Below, one piece after another: positions 33,442 to 42,503 of a stretch of 64,000 nucleotides of DNA; position 1 is the first letter of the stretch, and the number at the start of each line of letters is the position of its first letter. Position numbers and translations under genes: made by a program. The stretch is from contig CAZULW010000008.1 in the NCBI GenBank assembly GCA_964621455.1, forward strand, positions 1 through 64,000, written 5' to 3'. Source of the stretch: G020354025 sp964621455 (lineage in GTDB: Bacteria > Fidelibacterota > Marinisomatia > SCGC-AAA003-L08 > TS1B11). Under the pieces are notes generated by a model that saw only the letters and a list, made by a program, of their open reading frames with translations, was not told the DNA's origin and made no database searches.

Positions 33442-34887
33442 ATGAAAGAGCAGACATCATTAGGTGTAATCATTGGCAACCGGGGATTTTTCCCAGGTTA
33501 CCTTTGTGAGACTGGGAGAGAGTCGATAATCAAGGCTCTTGAAAATAGGGGGATAAAAGCGGTCACCCTGGCGACAGAAGATACGAAGTATGGTAGCGTG
33601 GAAAGTCTGCAGGATGCAAAAAAATGTGCCGATCTATTTAAGGCGCATCGTGAGGAGATCGATGGTGTAGTGGTTTCGTTGCCCAATTTTGGAGACGAAC
33701 GGGCCGTGGCCAACGCCTTGCGGTGGGCTGATCTTGATGTGCCGGTCTTGGTTCAGGCATTCCCTGACGACAATTTAAAGATGACCATTTCCGACCGGCG
33801 GGATTCCTTCTGTGGCAAGATGTCGGTCTGCAATAACTTGACCCAATATGGAATTAAATACTCACTGACGGAGCAACACACAGTCGATCCCGGGGACGAA
33901 GCATTTCAGAAAGACCTGCACCGGTTTGAAAGAATATGTCACATAGTGCGCGGTTTGTCGGAGGTCCGGATCGGTGTTATCGGGGCTCGCCCGGCGGCGT
34001 TCAATACCGTGCGGTTCAGTGAAAAGTTGCTGGAAAGGGCCGGGATCAGTACTGAAACAATCGACTTGTCCGAAGTCTTTGGCCTTGCTGACCATCTCAA
34101 GGACGGTGACCCCGGTTTAAAGTCCAAGCTGGAAGAAATTCACGATTATGTCCCCACAAACGGTGTTCCGGCGGAATCGTTGGTGAAAATGGCAAAACTC
34201 GGCGTCGTGATCGATAACTGGATGCAGGAGCAAAAACTTGTTGCCAGCACAATCCAGTGCTGGACGGCGATGGAGGAGTATTACGGGATCGTACCCTGTG
34301 CATTGATGAGCATCATGAGCAACAATTTGCTGCCGAGCGCGTGTGAGACCGACGCTGCCGGTCTGGTCGGTATGTATATATTGATGCTGGCTTCCGGCCA
34401 GCCAAGTGCTATTGTAGACTGGAATAACAATTATGGCGATGCCCCGGACAAATGTGTCTTATTCCATTGTTCCAACTTACCCAGAGATGTCTTTGAGGAA
34501 GACACCGTCCGGAAAGGTTGTCATGCCTGCAGGATGGACTATCAGGAGATTATCGCTGGAGATGTGGGAAAGGACAATACTTACGGTACGATAATCGGTC
34601 GTCTGCAATCCGGGCCATTCACTTATTGTCGTGTATCAACCAATGATTTTGACGGCAAGATTTCGGTTTATGTGGGTGAAGGCGAGTTGACGGATGACCC
34701 CTTGGATACTTTCGGAGGGTATGGCGTTGCTCGCATTCCGGGTCTACAGAAGCTGCTCCGTTATATTTGTGAAAACGGATTCGAACATCACGTCGCCATC
34801 AATTTATCGCAGACCGCGTCGGCGGTGAATGAGGCCTTGAGTAAATATCTGGGTTGGGAGGTACACCACCATAATGGGGCAGGTTGA
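33442..34887 (+). CDS. L-fucose/L-arabinose isomerase-family protein
   Basis: 481 residues from the ATG at 33442, which has an AAGGAGG site at 33430-33436; an in-frame ATG at 33412 would swallow that site. Segments such as VVVSLPNFGDERAVANALRW, GVIGARPAAFNTVRFS, LLPSACETDAAGLVG and HCSNLPRDVF match the FucI/AraA-like superfamily, which isomerises aldoses to ketoses using Mn2+. It is not canonical AraA or FucI. Since ribulokinase and ribulose-5-phosphate 4-epimerase follow, L-arabinose to L-ribulose is the most economical reaction. It heads a four-gene operon. Confidence 0.8.
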   Translation: MKEQTSLGVIIGNRGFFPGYLCETGRESIIKALENRGIKAVTLATEDTKYGSVESLQDAKKCADLFKAHREEIDGVVVSLPNFGDERAVANALRWADLDVPVLVQAFPDDNLKMTISDRRDSFCGKMSVCNNLTQYGIKYSLTEQHTVDPGDEAFQKDLHRFERICHIVRGLSEVRIGVIGARPAAFNTVRFSEKLLERAGISTETIDLSEVFGLADHLKDGDPGLKSKLEEIHDYVPTNGVPAESLVKMAKLGVVIDNWMQEQKLVASTIQCWTAMEEYYGIVPCALMSIMSNNLLPSACETDAAGLVGMYILMLASGQPSAIVDWNNNYGDAPDKCVLFHCSNLPRDVFEEDTVRKGCHACRMDYQEIIAGDVGKDNTYGTIIGRLQSGPFTYCRVSTNDFDGKISVYVGEGELTDDPLDTFGGYGVARIPGLQKLLRYICENGFEHHVAINLSQTASAVNEALSKYLGWEVHHHNGAG

Positions 34888-34891
34888 TACC

Positions 34892-35911
34892 ATGAAAGTG
34901 GTCCGCCTACATGGTACAAGAGACTTGCGTCTACATACCGAACCTGACCCCGTACCGGGTCCGGGTGAAACCGTGGTTCGCGTTAGCGCTGTGGCTTTAT
35001 GTGGCTCAGACCTGAACTGGTTTTCAGAAGCTGGCATTGGCGGCGTAAAGCTTGAAAGTCCGCTCATTCTGGGGCATGAATTTTCTGGTTTTATCGAAGA
35101 CAGGGAAGGTGGTGTTTTGCGCGTCGCTGTTGATCCAGCGGTGCCATGTGGTCAGTGCCGGCTTTGCAGGGAAGGCCATCCGAATCTTTGCAAAACACTA
35201 CGTTTTGCCGGTCATGGTGCAGAAGACGGGGCACTGCGCGAAAAAATGGCCTGGCCAAACCAATGTCTTCACCCTCTTCCCGATTCTCTCAATGAAATTG
35301 ATGGAGCAATGCTTGAGCCACTTGGGGTAGCGATCCATGCTGTTGATCTGGGTCGTCTAAAACCGGGAACGAAGGTTGGTGTTTTCGGCTGCGGCCCCAT
35401 CGGGTTGATGGTGGTGCAGTTGGCACGCCTCATGGGAGCCACACAAATCATCGCCACCGACAAGCTCTCTCACCGCCTGGAAGCTGCCCGCGCTTTTGGC
35501 GCAACAAGCGTGTTCCAGGCAGAGAATGGTGAGGAAAACCGAGAAATCTGGGCTGCATCTGGCGTGGAGGGGGTGGATGTCGCGTTTGAAGTTGCCGGGG
35601 AAAATGCTGCCGTTGAGACGGCGGTGGCTTCTGCCTGTCCTGGCGCTACTGTCGTGTTGGTCGGCATTCCTGCCGGTGAAAGAACCACTTTTCAGGCTTC
35701 AACAGCACGGCGCAAAGGATTAACCATCAAGTTATGTCGGAGGATGAAACATACCTTTCCACGCGCAATCAGGTTAGTCGAAAAGGGCCTGGTTGACGTA
35801 CGATCCCTGGTGACCCACCGTTTCTCCATCGACAAATACAGTCAAGCTTTCGCCGTAGCTGAACGGCGGGAGGGTTTGAAGGTCGTCATTGAACCAACCC
35901 GATCGGAATGA
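34892..35911 (+). CDS. zinc-dependent medium-chain alcohol/polyol dehydrogenase
   Basis: 339 residues from ATG 34892, five bases after the isomerase stop (an in-frame ATG at 34874 would overlap it). Catalytic Zn ligands are in ALCGSDLN and LGHEFSG; structural Zn cysteines are in CGQCRLCREGHPNLC. The NAD-binding motif is VGVFGCGPIGLMVV and the following Asp in IATDKL favours NAD. It resembles sorbitol/threonine-type dehydrogenases. In this operon it may oxidise L-arabinitol or another polyol to a ketose that ribulokinase can use. Confidence 0.88.
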   Translation: MKVVRLHGTRDLRLHTEPDPVPGPGETVVRVSAVALCGSDLNWFSEAGIGGVKLESPLILGHEFSGFIEDREGGVLRVAVDPAVPCGQCRLCREGHPNLCKTLRFAGHGAEDGALREKMAWPNQCLHPLPDSLNEIDGAMLEPLGVAIHAVDLGRLKPGTKVGVFGCGPIGLMVVQLARLMGATQIIATDKLSHRLEAARAFGATSVFQAENGEENREIWAASGVEGVDVAFEVAGENAAVETAVASACPGATVVLVGIPAGERTTFQASTARRKGLTIKLCRRMKHTFPRAIRLVEKGLVDVRSLVTHRFSIDKYSQAFAVAERREGLKVVIEPTRSE

Positions 35912-35928
35912 CAAGTAACGAGGTGAAC

Positions 35929-37611
35929 ATGAGCAGGAAATACACCATTGGTATAGATTTTGGGACGGAGTCTGGCCGGACGGTGCTGATAGAGGTGGCT
36001 ACTGGTAAGACGGCTGCGGAGTCGGTTTATCCCTACAAAAACGGTGTCATTAATCGCAGGCTTCCCGTTGAGGGTGAAACGGTTCTGCTTGAACCGGACT
36101 GGGCTTTACAGGATCCGGAGGATTACCTTCGTACCTTTCGGAATGCCGTCCCCGATGTTTTAGCAAAAAGCGGAGTTGATCCTGCTGATGTAATTGGTAT
36201 CGGTATCGACTTTACGGCCTGCACTATGCTACCGGTTACCCGCGATGGCCAACCATTGTGTACCTTGCCTGAGTACCGGTCCAATCCCCACGCTTGGGTC
36301 AAGCTCTGGAAACATCACGCTGCGCAGCCTGAGGCGGACAAGATCACTGAGACAGCTCGGATGCGTGGTGAGAAATGGCTTGATCGATATGGTGGAAAAA
36401 TCTCCTCGGAATGGTTTTTTGCCAAGACCCTCCAAATCCTGGACGAGGCACCGGAAATTTACTTTGCCGCAGACCGGCTCCTTGAGGCAGCCGATTGGGT
36501 GGTGTGGCAGCTCATCGGGGAGGAGAAGCGCAATTCGTGCACTGCCGGCTATAAGGCCATGTGGTCAAAAAGGGAGGGATATCCAAAGGATACCTACTTT
36601 GCCGCTCTCGACCCGCGGCTGGCACACGTCATTGATGAAAAGATGTCAAGAAACATTTACTCGATTGGTGAGAAGGCCGGCGAGCTAACGCCCCAGGCTG
36701 CGGAGTGGACGGGGCTCAGACCTGGTACGGCTGTGGCCATCGCGAATGTGGATGCCCATGTTTCGGTCCCAGCTGTAACCGTCACCGAACCTGGGCGTAT
36801 GGTGATGATCATGGGTACCAGTATTTGTCATATGGTGCTCGGTGAAGAGGAACGTACCGTTGAAGGCATGTGTGGCGTTGTTGAGGATGGAATTATCCCG
36901 GGATTGTTTGGCTATGAGGCCGGTCAATCCGGGGTGGGGGACATTTTTGCCTGGTTTGTGGATAACTGCGTACCAGAATCCTACCAAAAAGAAGCCCGGG
37001 AAAGTGGGCTTGATCTCCACCAGTTAGTGGAGAGGAAAGCTGCTTCGCAAAAAGCGGGTGAGCACGGCCTGCTTGCATTGGATTGGTGGAATGGTAATCG
37101 GTCGGTGCTCGTTGATGTCGATCTTTCAGGCATGCTGATCGGCGCCAATCTTGGAACAAAGCCTGAAGATATCTACCGGGCATTGATTGAATCTACAGCC
37201 TATGGGACGCGGGTGATTATTGACACCTTCGAAAAAAACGGTGTACCTGTAAATGAATTGGTCGCTTGCGGTGGATTGCCGGAGAAGAATAAAATGCTCA
37301 TACAGATTTACGCCGATGTTACCGGGCGGGAAATCAAAATTTCGGCTTCCAGGCAGGCGCCAGCCCTCGGTTCTGCCATGTTTGGCGCAGTAGCGGCAGG
37401 TCGTCTGGCGGGTGGCTACGACACGATTGTTGAAGCCGCAAAAAATATGGCCCACCTGAAAGACGAGACCTTCAAGCCAATACCCGAAAATCGGACGGTG
37501 TATGATCAGTTGTATATTGAATATACGCGTTTGTACGACTACTTTGGCCGGGGTGAGAACAACGTCATGAAGATCCTCAGACGCATCCGTAACAAGGTAA
37601 GAACCTGTTAA
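35929..37611 (+). CDS. araB: ribulokinase (FGGY family)
   Basis: 560 residues from ATG 35929 (GAGGTG just upstream); an ATG at 35908 overlaps the dehydrogenase stop and is a coupled alternative. The N-terminal phosphate motif IGIDFGTESGRTVLIE, the AraB-like IGIGIDFTACTMLPV, the substrate region PEYRSNPHAWVKLWKHHAA, GYKAMWSKREGYP, and IMGTSICHMV all match ribulokinase. The C-terminal FGGY signature area is VACGGLPEKNKMLIQIYADV. It phosphorylates L-ribulose to L-ribulose-5-phosphate in the cytosol. Confidence 0.95.
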   Translation: MSRKYTIGIDFGTESGRTVLIEVATGKTAAESVYPYKNGVINRRLPVEGETVLLEPDWALQDPEDYLRTFRNAVPDVLAKSGVDPADVIGIGIDFTACTMLPVTRDGQPLCTLPEYRSNPHAWVKLWKHHAAQPEADKITETARMRGEKWLDRYGGKISSEWFFAKTLQILDEAPEIYFAADRLLEAADWVVWQLIGEEKRNSCTAGYKAMWSKREGYPKDTYFAALDPRLAHVIDEKMSRNIYSIGEKAGELTPQAAEWTGLRPGTAVAIANVDAHVSVPAVTVTEPGRMVMIMGTSICHMVLGEEERTVEGMCGVVEDGIIPGLFGYEAGQSGVGDIFAWFVDNCVPESYQKEARESGLDLHQLVERKAASQKAGEHGLLALDWWNGNRSVLVDVDLSGMLIGANLGTKPEDIYRALIESTAYGTRVIIDTFEKNGVPVNELVACGGLPEKNKMLIQIYADVTGREIKISASRQAPALGSAMFGAVAAGRLAGGYDTIVEAAKNMAHLKDETFKPIPENRTVYDQLYIEYTRLYDYFGRGENNVMKILRRIRNKVRTC

Positions 37612-37661
37612 GCACGAGTAATGGTGTAGAGACTTAGAACGAAACATGAGAAAGGTGGGCA

Positions 37662-38306
37662 ATGCTCGAAAACCTGCGGAAAGAACTCCATTGGCTTCAT
37701 CAGGAGCTACCCAAGAACAATTTAGTTGCGTGGACGAGCGGGAACATCAGCGCTCGTGATCAGGATACCGGTCTGGTCGCAATAAAGCCAAGCGGCGTGC
37801 GGTATGAAGATCTGACGCCGGAGAAAATGGTTATTGTTGACCTTGATGGTAACGTTGTCGAAACGGAACTGCAGCCTTCGTCCGATACTGCCACCCATCT
37901 GTACATTTACCGCCATCGACCGGACGCAGGCGGCATCGTACATACCCATTCGACTTTCGCCACTGCCTTTGCCGCAGTGGGGCGGCCAATCCTGCCAAAT
38001 CTAACCGCCATTTGTGATGAGTTCGGCGGGCCGATTCCCGTAGGAGAATTTGCACTAATTGGTGGAGAAGAGATCGGGCGGGAAATCATTCGTGCAATCG
38101 GCGACAGTAAAGCGATCTTAATGAAAAATCACGGCGTTTTTACCATCGGTAAAACCGCAGCAGAGGCCCTGAAATCCGCAGTGATGGTGGAAGATGCTGC
38201 TCGAACCATGTACTATGCCTTTCAGCTGGGTGATCCCGTGGAAATTGGTCCGCAAGATGTGGCGAAGTTGCATCAAAGATATGTAGAAGAATACGGCCAG
38301 AGATGA
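37662..38306 (+). CDS. araD: L-ribulose-5-phosphate 4-epimerase (class II aldolase fold)
   Basis: 214 residues. Zn ligands His94 and His96 (VHTHS) and His157 (KNHGVF) are present, with the conserved Asp75 in SSDT and the substrate loop TSGNISAR. The glycine-rich phosphate region KPSGVRYEDL matches AraD. It yields D-xylulose-5-phosphate for the pentose phosphate pathway. Spacing of 50 bases after araB and a GAGAAAGGTGG site near 37650 make it the last gene of the operon. The related fuculose-phosphate aldolases share the fold, but araB next door favours AraD. Confidence 0.93.
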   Translation: MLENLRKELHWLHQELPKNNLVAWTSGNISARDQDTGLVAIKPSGVRYEDLTPEKMVIVDLDGNVVETELQPSSDTATHLYIYRHRPDAGGIVHTHSTFATAFAAVGRPILPNLTAICDEFGGPIPVGEFALIGGEEIGREIIRAIGDSKAILMKNHGVFTIGKTAAEALKSAVMVEDAARTMYYAFQLGDPVEIGPQDVAKLHQRYVEEYGQR

Positions 38307-38458
38307 TATTTATGCTGCGCCCATGTTCATCCGCCTCAACCCTCATTATATACAGCGTTCTCTGCTGGCCCAAGGTTCCGATAATATAAGCCCCATTCGG
38401 TTCTTGAGGCGATTTACCATTTTTCACTACCTCAGGTGGCTAAACTGGGACTTTTCCA

Positions 38459-39325
38459 TTATCTACTTATAGATTTTTGTTGGTGCTTAAAGACAATATC
38501 GCCTGTTTTAACCCCAAGTTCCTGAGCCACAACATTGCACTTGGCTTTCAACAGAAAATATATGTTATAGGGTAAATTACTGCAGGTTTCAAAATTACCA
38601 TGCCCCTTGGCGAGTATCAAATCCGCAGCTTCAAATACTTTCCGGAATTCATCAATTACGAGGTCAAAATTTACACCGATGTCGTTGGAACCCGTCTCTA
38701 TCACACGTACTAAATCAGTAATTCCGGCAAATTTTGCGTCCTCTAGCATGGCATCGTTAATGACAGGCCCAGACTTGACACTGAAGGTAACTTCAATTCC
38801 TCTCTTTAATAGTTCCTGTATTAACACGCGATCGAAAACAATCTCACCTGAGTTGTCACCTAAAAATAAAAGTTTCCTACCGGATTGCAGTTCTTTCTTG
38901 AAGGCCTCGGTGTGATCGATGGTAAATTTTGTGCGCATGATAGCTTGCACGTCATTTTTGAGATCGAACGCATGTCCAATGCCTATATCAATAATATTAC
39001 CCGCTACTGCCAGATGCAAAGCAGCATCTAAGGGAACATTCGCCCTGGCAACGAGCTTTTCAAGTTCCGGTAACAGACTTAAGGCTTCCACATTGGTTTG
39101 ATGCTTTAAATCCTTATAGGGATCCTTTACGCCGGTCACCTCTGATACAATATCATAAACCGGTTTAGAAACCAAGGCAGGGGATAACTCCAGATTACTC
39201 CGCTGAATCTGTTCGGCCGTTCGATCAAGTACTTCTCTATGAAGAGTTCTATCTTCGGTTGCTATTTTGGCAGTATTTAAAGCTTGTTTCAGCAAGCAGA
39301 CTAGACACTCCGGATCAGATTTCAC
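38459..39325 (-). CDS. DUF89/ARMT1-like damage-control phosphatase
   Basis: 288 residues. The N-terminal cysteine pair CLVCLLKQA, then GNIIDIG, FLGDNSGEIVFDRVLI (metal-binding Asp-Asn) and AKGHGNFET are the DUF89 signatures. Members are metal-dependent phosphatases that remove side-product sugar phosphates such as fructose-1-phosphate (metabolite repair). Lying convergently beside araD, it may clear stray pentose or hexose phosphates. The CxxC start is the bacterial/archaeal subtype. AT content is noticeably higher than in the araBD genes. Confidence 0.88.
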   Translation of the reverse strand: MKSDPECLVCLLKQALNTAKIATEDRTLHREVLDRTAEQIQRSNLELSPALVSKPVYDIVSEVTGVKDPYKDLKHQTNVEALSLLPELEKLVARANVPLDAALHLAVAGNIIDIGIGHAFDLKNDVQAIMRTKFTIDHTEAFKKELQSGRKLLFLGDNSGEIVFDRVLIQELLKRGIEVTFSVKSGPVINDAMLEDAKFAGITDLVRVIETGSNDIGVNFDLVIDEFRKVFEAADLILAKGHGNFETCSNLPYNIYFLLKAKCNVVAQELGVKTGDIVFKHQQKSISR

Positions 39326-39519
39326 TTAGAATCCCTTCTTTAAACGCAAATTCTTTTTAAAACACGTTGCCCTCACTCATCAGTTCCTTTATTTGGCTGC
39401 CAATGAAAGTAAGAATTTGGGTAGTCGCTGGAATTTTTCGGTTCTAACTGCTCGTTCAGTGTACCTGCATTAACTCGAGCCGAAACACCCAGGAGGGGGG
39501 AAGTAATCTAAGGTTCAAA

Positions 39520-41538
39520 TCAAGGCTCGGCTACGAGCTCGGTCCTTGCCAGCCATACCGCCATCTCACCTTTGCCCCTGTGTGCCCAGGCATAGTAGGG
39601 AATCGCGACGAAGTCCTGTTCCGACTTTATCAGAGATTTACCATCATCACCATACTTAACACCAGATGCCTTGCCATGAATGACCTGAACCCCTTCCAGC
39701 AGGTCCTCGTAGAACTCGCTCTCTAAAGGCGTGTCATTGTTTAAAACCATGTTGCGAACACGCCCATCCAGGTTATCCGGCCACTCGGCACAGTACACGA
39801 TTGGACCACGCTCCAACGCTACCTTCCCCTTATCGTACTCAACTTTTTCGTTGGCCAGTACTCGCCGTATCGTTATCGGCAGAGCAAGGTCTATCACATC
39901 ACCACTTTTCCAGGTGCGCCTGATCCGGGTGAACCCCCTTTCCATATCGAGATCAACCGGATTGCCGTTAACCTTGATCGTCACCTGCTCGTCGCTCTCC
40001 TTCAGATAACGATAAAGATCACTTGGTACGGGCTGATTTTGCGTCCAACCAGGAATCCGGACGTAGAGCGCAAATCTCCCCGATCGAGTGGGACTGACCG
40101 TCATCCTAACCGCGCCGTCCCACGGATAATCTGTTTTTTGATTAATCCTTACGGTGTTCCCGGCCACCTCAATTGTGGCATCGCCATTTACGAACATATT
40201 CACATACAGGATGTCATCCCTCTGCGCATAGACATAGCCGGGGACCGACGCGACAAAACGGGTAATATTTCCAGGGCAGCAGGCGCAGCCGAACCAGGGA
40301 CTGCGGCTGTGCTGCCCACGCGACTCAAGTGGATTTGGATAGAAAAACAGATTCCCATCCAGCGATACACCCGAAATGAGACCATTGTAGAGTATCCGTT
40401 CCATTACGTCGATATATTTGGCGTCACCATACAGCAGGAACAGGCGATGGTTCCAGTAAACATTCCCGATGGCAGCACAGGTCTCGTTATAAGCCCTCAT
40501 GTTGGGGAGATCATAATTATCTCCGAAAGCCTCGCCCTGGCCCCGCGCTCCTATTCCGCCGGTGAGGTATAGCTTCTTAGAGACCACATTCTCCCATATC
40601 CGGTCAATGGCCGCTATATAATCGGCGTTCCCCGCAAGCGCTGCGACGTCCGCCATCCCTGAATACATATAGGTAGCCCGGACCACGTGCCCAACTGCTT
40701 CCTCCTGCTCAATCACGGGCCGATGGTCCTGCCAATATTTGCCGTTTTCCCATAGATTGTCGCTTCTCTTATCGTATACTGTTCTGCCTCTCTGATCCAG
40801 GAAGAACTGGGCGAGGTCCAGGTATTTTCGCTCGCCGGTTACACGGTACAGTTTTGCTAATCCCATCTCAATGATCTGATGCCCCGGCTTTTCCTCCATT
40901 TTCCCATAACCGAATAGATAGTCTACCAGATCGGCATTCTTGAGTGCAATATCCAGAAGGGTACGCTTTCCGGTCGCCTGGTAATGAACGGCGGCAGCTT
41001 CGTATAAATGGCCGCTGTTGTACAACTCGTGGCTCGAAGGTAGATTTGACCAGCGGGCAGCACCTGTCCAGCGCCGCCGCCGGTTATCAAGACTGTCTAT
41101 TCCTATAGTGCGCCAGGTGTACAGATAGCCATCCTCTTCCTGAGCAGCATCAATCTTTTCAATCAGATCATCCAGATAGCGGTCAAGTTCGGGATCCGAC
41201 TGAACGCTCAATGAGTAAGAAGCGCCTTCGATGATCTTGTAGATGTCGGTGTCATCGAAGGGGTATATGCCCTGGATCTCACCCGGCATCAATGCTCCCG
41301 CGACGGCAAAATTGTCGATCCGGCCTGTCGCTTCACACTTATCAAAAGCATACGGGATCGTTACCGCTCGGTTGGTCTCCATCCGTGGCAGCCAGAACTC
41401 ATCAGTGAAGTGGACTTCGGTGAACGGTACAGGCTTTATCACGTAATCTCTACTCGCCCCAGTGCCACAGGCGTAGATCAAAGCCAGGACAGGCAGCAGG
41501 GTAATACCCGCTCTCACAGTATATTTTAACTGCTTCAT
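39520..41538 (-). CDS. GH127-family beta-L-arabinofuranosidase lipoprotein
   Basis: 672 residues from ATG 41538, preceded by GGGAGGGG; the upstream ATG at 41586 lacks a site. The signal ends LIYACG (lipobox). GH127 (old DUF1680) features include PFTEVHFTDEFWLPRMETN, CEATGRIDNF, a catalytic region with NETCAAIGN, and the Zn-cysteine motif FGCACCPGNITRF. In HypBA1 a Glu and three Cys bind Zn and one Cys is the nucleophile; counterparts are present. It should release L-arabinose from side chains outside the cytosol, feeding the operon at 33442. Related GH127 members can have other specificities. Confidence 0.88.
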   Translation of the reverse strand: MKQLKYTVRAGITLLPVLALIYACGTGASRDYVIKPVPFTEVHFTDEFWLPRMETNRAVTIPYAFDKCEATGRIDNFAVAGALMPGEIQGIYPFDDTDIYKIIEGASYSLSVQSDPELDRYLDDLIEKIDAAQEEDGYLYTWRTIGIDSLDNRRRRWTGAARWSNLPSSHELYNSGHLYEAAAVHYQATGKRTLLDIALKNADLVDYLFGYGKMEEKPGHQIIEMGLAKLYRVTGERKYLDLAQFFLDQRGRTVYDKRSDNLWENGKYWQDHRPVIEQEEAVGHVVRATYMYSGMADVAALAGNADYIAAIDRIWENVVSKKLYLTGGIGARGQGEAFGDNYDLPNMRAYNETCAAIGNVYWNHRLFLLYGDAKYIDVMERILYNGLISGVSLDGNLFFYPNPLESRGQHSRSPWFGCACCPGNITRFVASVPGYVYAQRDDILYVNMFVNGDATIEVAGNTVRINQKTDYPWDGAVRMTVSPTRSGRFALYVRIPGWTQNQPVPSDLYRYLKESDEQVTIKVNGNPVDLDMERGFTRIRRTWKSGDVIDLALPITIRRVLANEKVEYDKGKVALERGPIVYCAEWPDNLDGRVRNMVLNNDTPLESEFYEDLLEGVQVIHGKASGVKYGDDGKSLIKSEQDFVAIPYYAWAHRGKGEMAVWLARTELVAEP

Positions 41539-41792
41539 AATCCCCTCCCGTAAGTCTGTTATGGTACAGATTTCGTGCGCGCTCAACGCAGGCCACTTAC
41601 GAAACCTACGGACAACTTATCGTGATTTTCCGCCTCATTCAAGTTTCATAACCGTCACCGAATTTGCCGGATGGGTGGCGATTAACTCATTACCCCTCAT
41701 TTCGATGGCCCCGAAGACTGACATTACCCCTGAAAGTTAGCCCAAGTCTCAGGTTAGAATTCAGGTTCACTTGAATGGAGCAAAGCATATAA

Positions 41793-41888
41793 CCAGAAAG
41801 AGATACACACCTGAACAGATCATCCGCAAGTTTCGTGAAACGGATGCACTCGTCATTCAGGGAATACCCGCTGCCAGAGTTGCTCGTC
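41793..41888 (+). pseudogene. IS3-family transposase orfA fragment
   Basis: An uninterrupted 32-codon stretch reads TRKRYTPEQIIRKFRETDAL then VIQGIPAARVAR, closely resembling the N-terminus of IS3-group OrfA (helix-turn-helix). There is no start codon in phase and the frame degenerates afterwards. No orfB or terminal repeats were seen. It marks a past insertion in the 41.6-42.5 kb gap. Confidence 0.7.
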
Positions 41889-41974
41889 CCTGGCCAGCCA
41901 TTACCTAAGCCAGCTGTGACACCTTCTGTGGCACATCCACATCCTTGCGGGATTTTAAAGCAATTACTCAAAGA

Positions 41975-42002
41975 TAAAAAATCCCCGCCATTCCTGACGG
42001 GG
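41975..42002 (-). terminator. rho-independent terminator on the minus strand
   Basis: Read on the minus strand, CCCCGTCAGGAATGGCGGGG forms a stem-loop with five strong pairs and is followed by ATTTTTTATC. It lies directly downstream of a tRNA-3'-end-like sequence, as expected for a tRNA gene terminator. Confidence 0.6.
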
Positions 42003-42007
42003 AGAGA

Positions 42008-42107
42008 GTGGACGCTGCAGGACTCGGAAGCTCGCCGAAGGCCACTCTGGCCGCACTTGGCACGGGGAGGCCGCCGAGGCCCTACGACCTTCGGGTTATT
42101 AGCCCAA
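42008..42107 (-). other. tRNA-3'-half-like relic split by a GC-rich insert (possible att site)
   Basis: On the minus strand 42107-42081 reads TTGGGCTAATAACCCGA then AGGTCGTAGG, an anticodon-arm-like stem-loop plus variable region and half a T-stem. The matching half, TTCCGAGTCCTGCAGCGTCC plus AC, occurs at 42029-42008 after a 51-base insert. Joined, they give a normal-looking T arm (GTAGG/CCTGC) and acceptor end, and a terminator follows. No matching 5' half (D arm, acceptor) is visible. This fits an integration-site duplication of a tRNA 3' end later interrupted. Confidence 0.45.
42030..42080 (-). repeat. 51-base GC-rich insert related to other repeats in the window
   Basis: Contains GGCCTCCCCGTG (minus strand), also found in the enlarged MITE near 45.93 kb and, with one change, near 48.77 kb. 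Contains two CGCCGARG units. It interrupts the T-arm of the tRNA-like relic. Confidence 0.45.
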
Positions 42108-42503
42108 AGGGATGTTAGTAATAACAACAGCTTAACGGTGCAACTGTGACCAGAATGTGACCTCACTGCTTAAATAGCTGATTATTTGCCAACCTGACAA
42201 AAAACTCCACGGGTCAAAAGATCGGTGGGGCATCTAATTCAGTAGCTATCAAGAGTAATTGTTTTTCAGATCATGTACTTTGCGTCGTGAAATACAAAAT
42301 AAGGCAGGAAAACGGGGTAAATATTTACCCCCTGGTAACCAGTGGTGACAAATGTTGAGTGGCGCCGATATCATCGTTTAACATTTAAGCTAATTATTGT
42401 AAACACAGGCGGTATATATTATATTCTCATATAAAGTAAATGTCCACAATGCTTTGACGACGTATGTGATACGAAAAGAGAAAATTTCTTCTTTATACCC
42501 CTT
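42108..42503. other. AT-rich gene-free stretch
   Basis: No gene seen. A perfect 18-base palindrome GGGGTAAATATTTACCCC lies at 42314-42331, and the sequence nearer 42400-42450 is very AT-rich. It may be flank of a former integrated element. Confidence 0.4.

Noticed and set aside
41690..42166. 158-residue minus-strand open frame
   Set aside because: Spans the tRNA-like relic, a terminator and the IS3 fragment on the other strand; composition is not protein-like.
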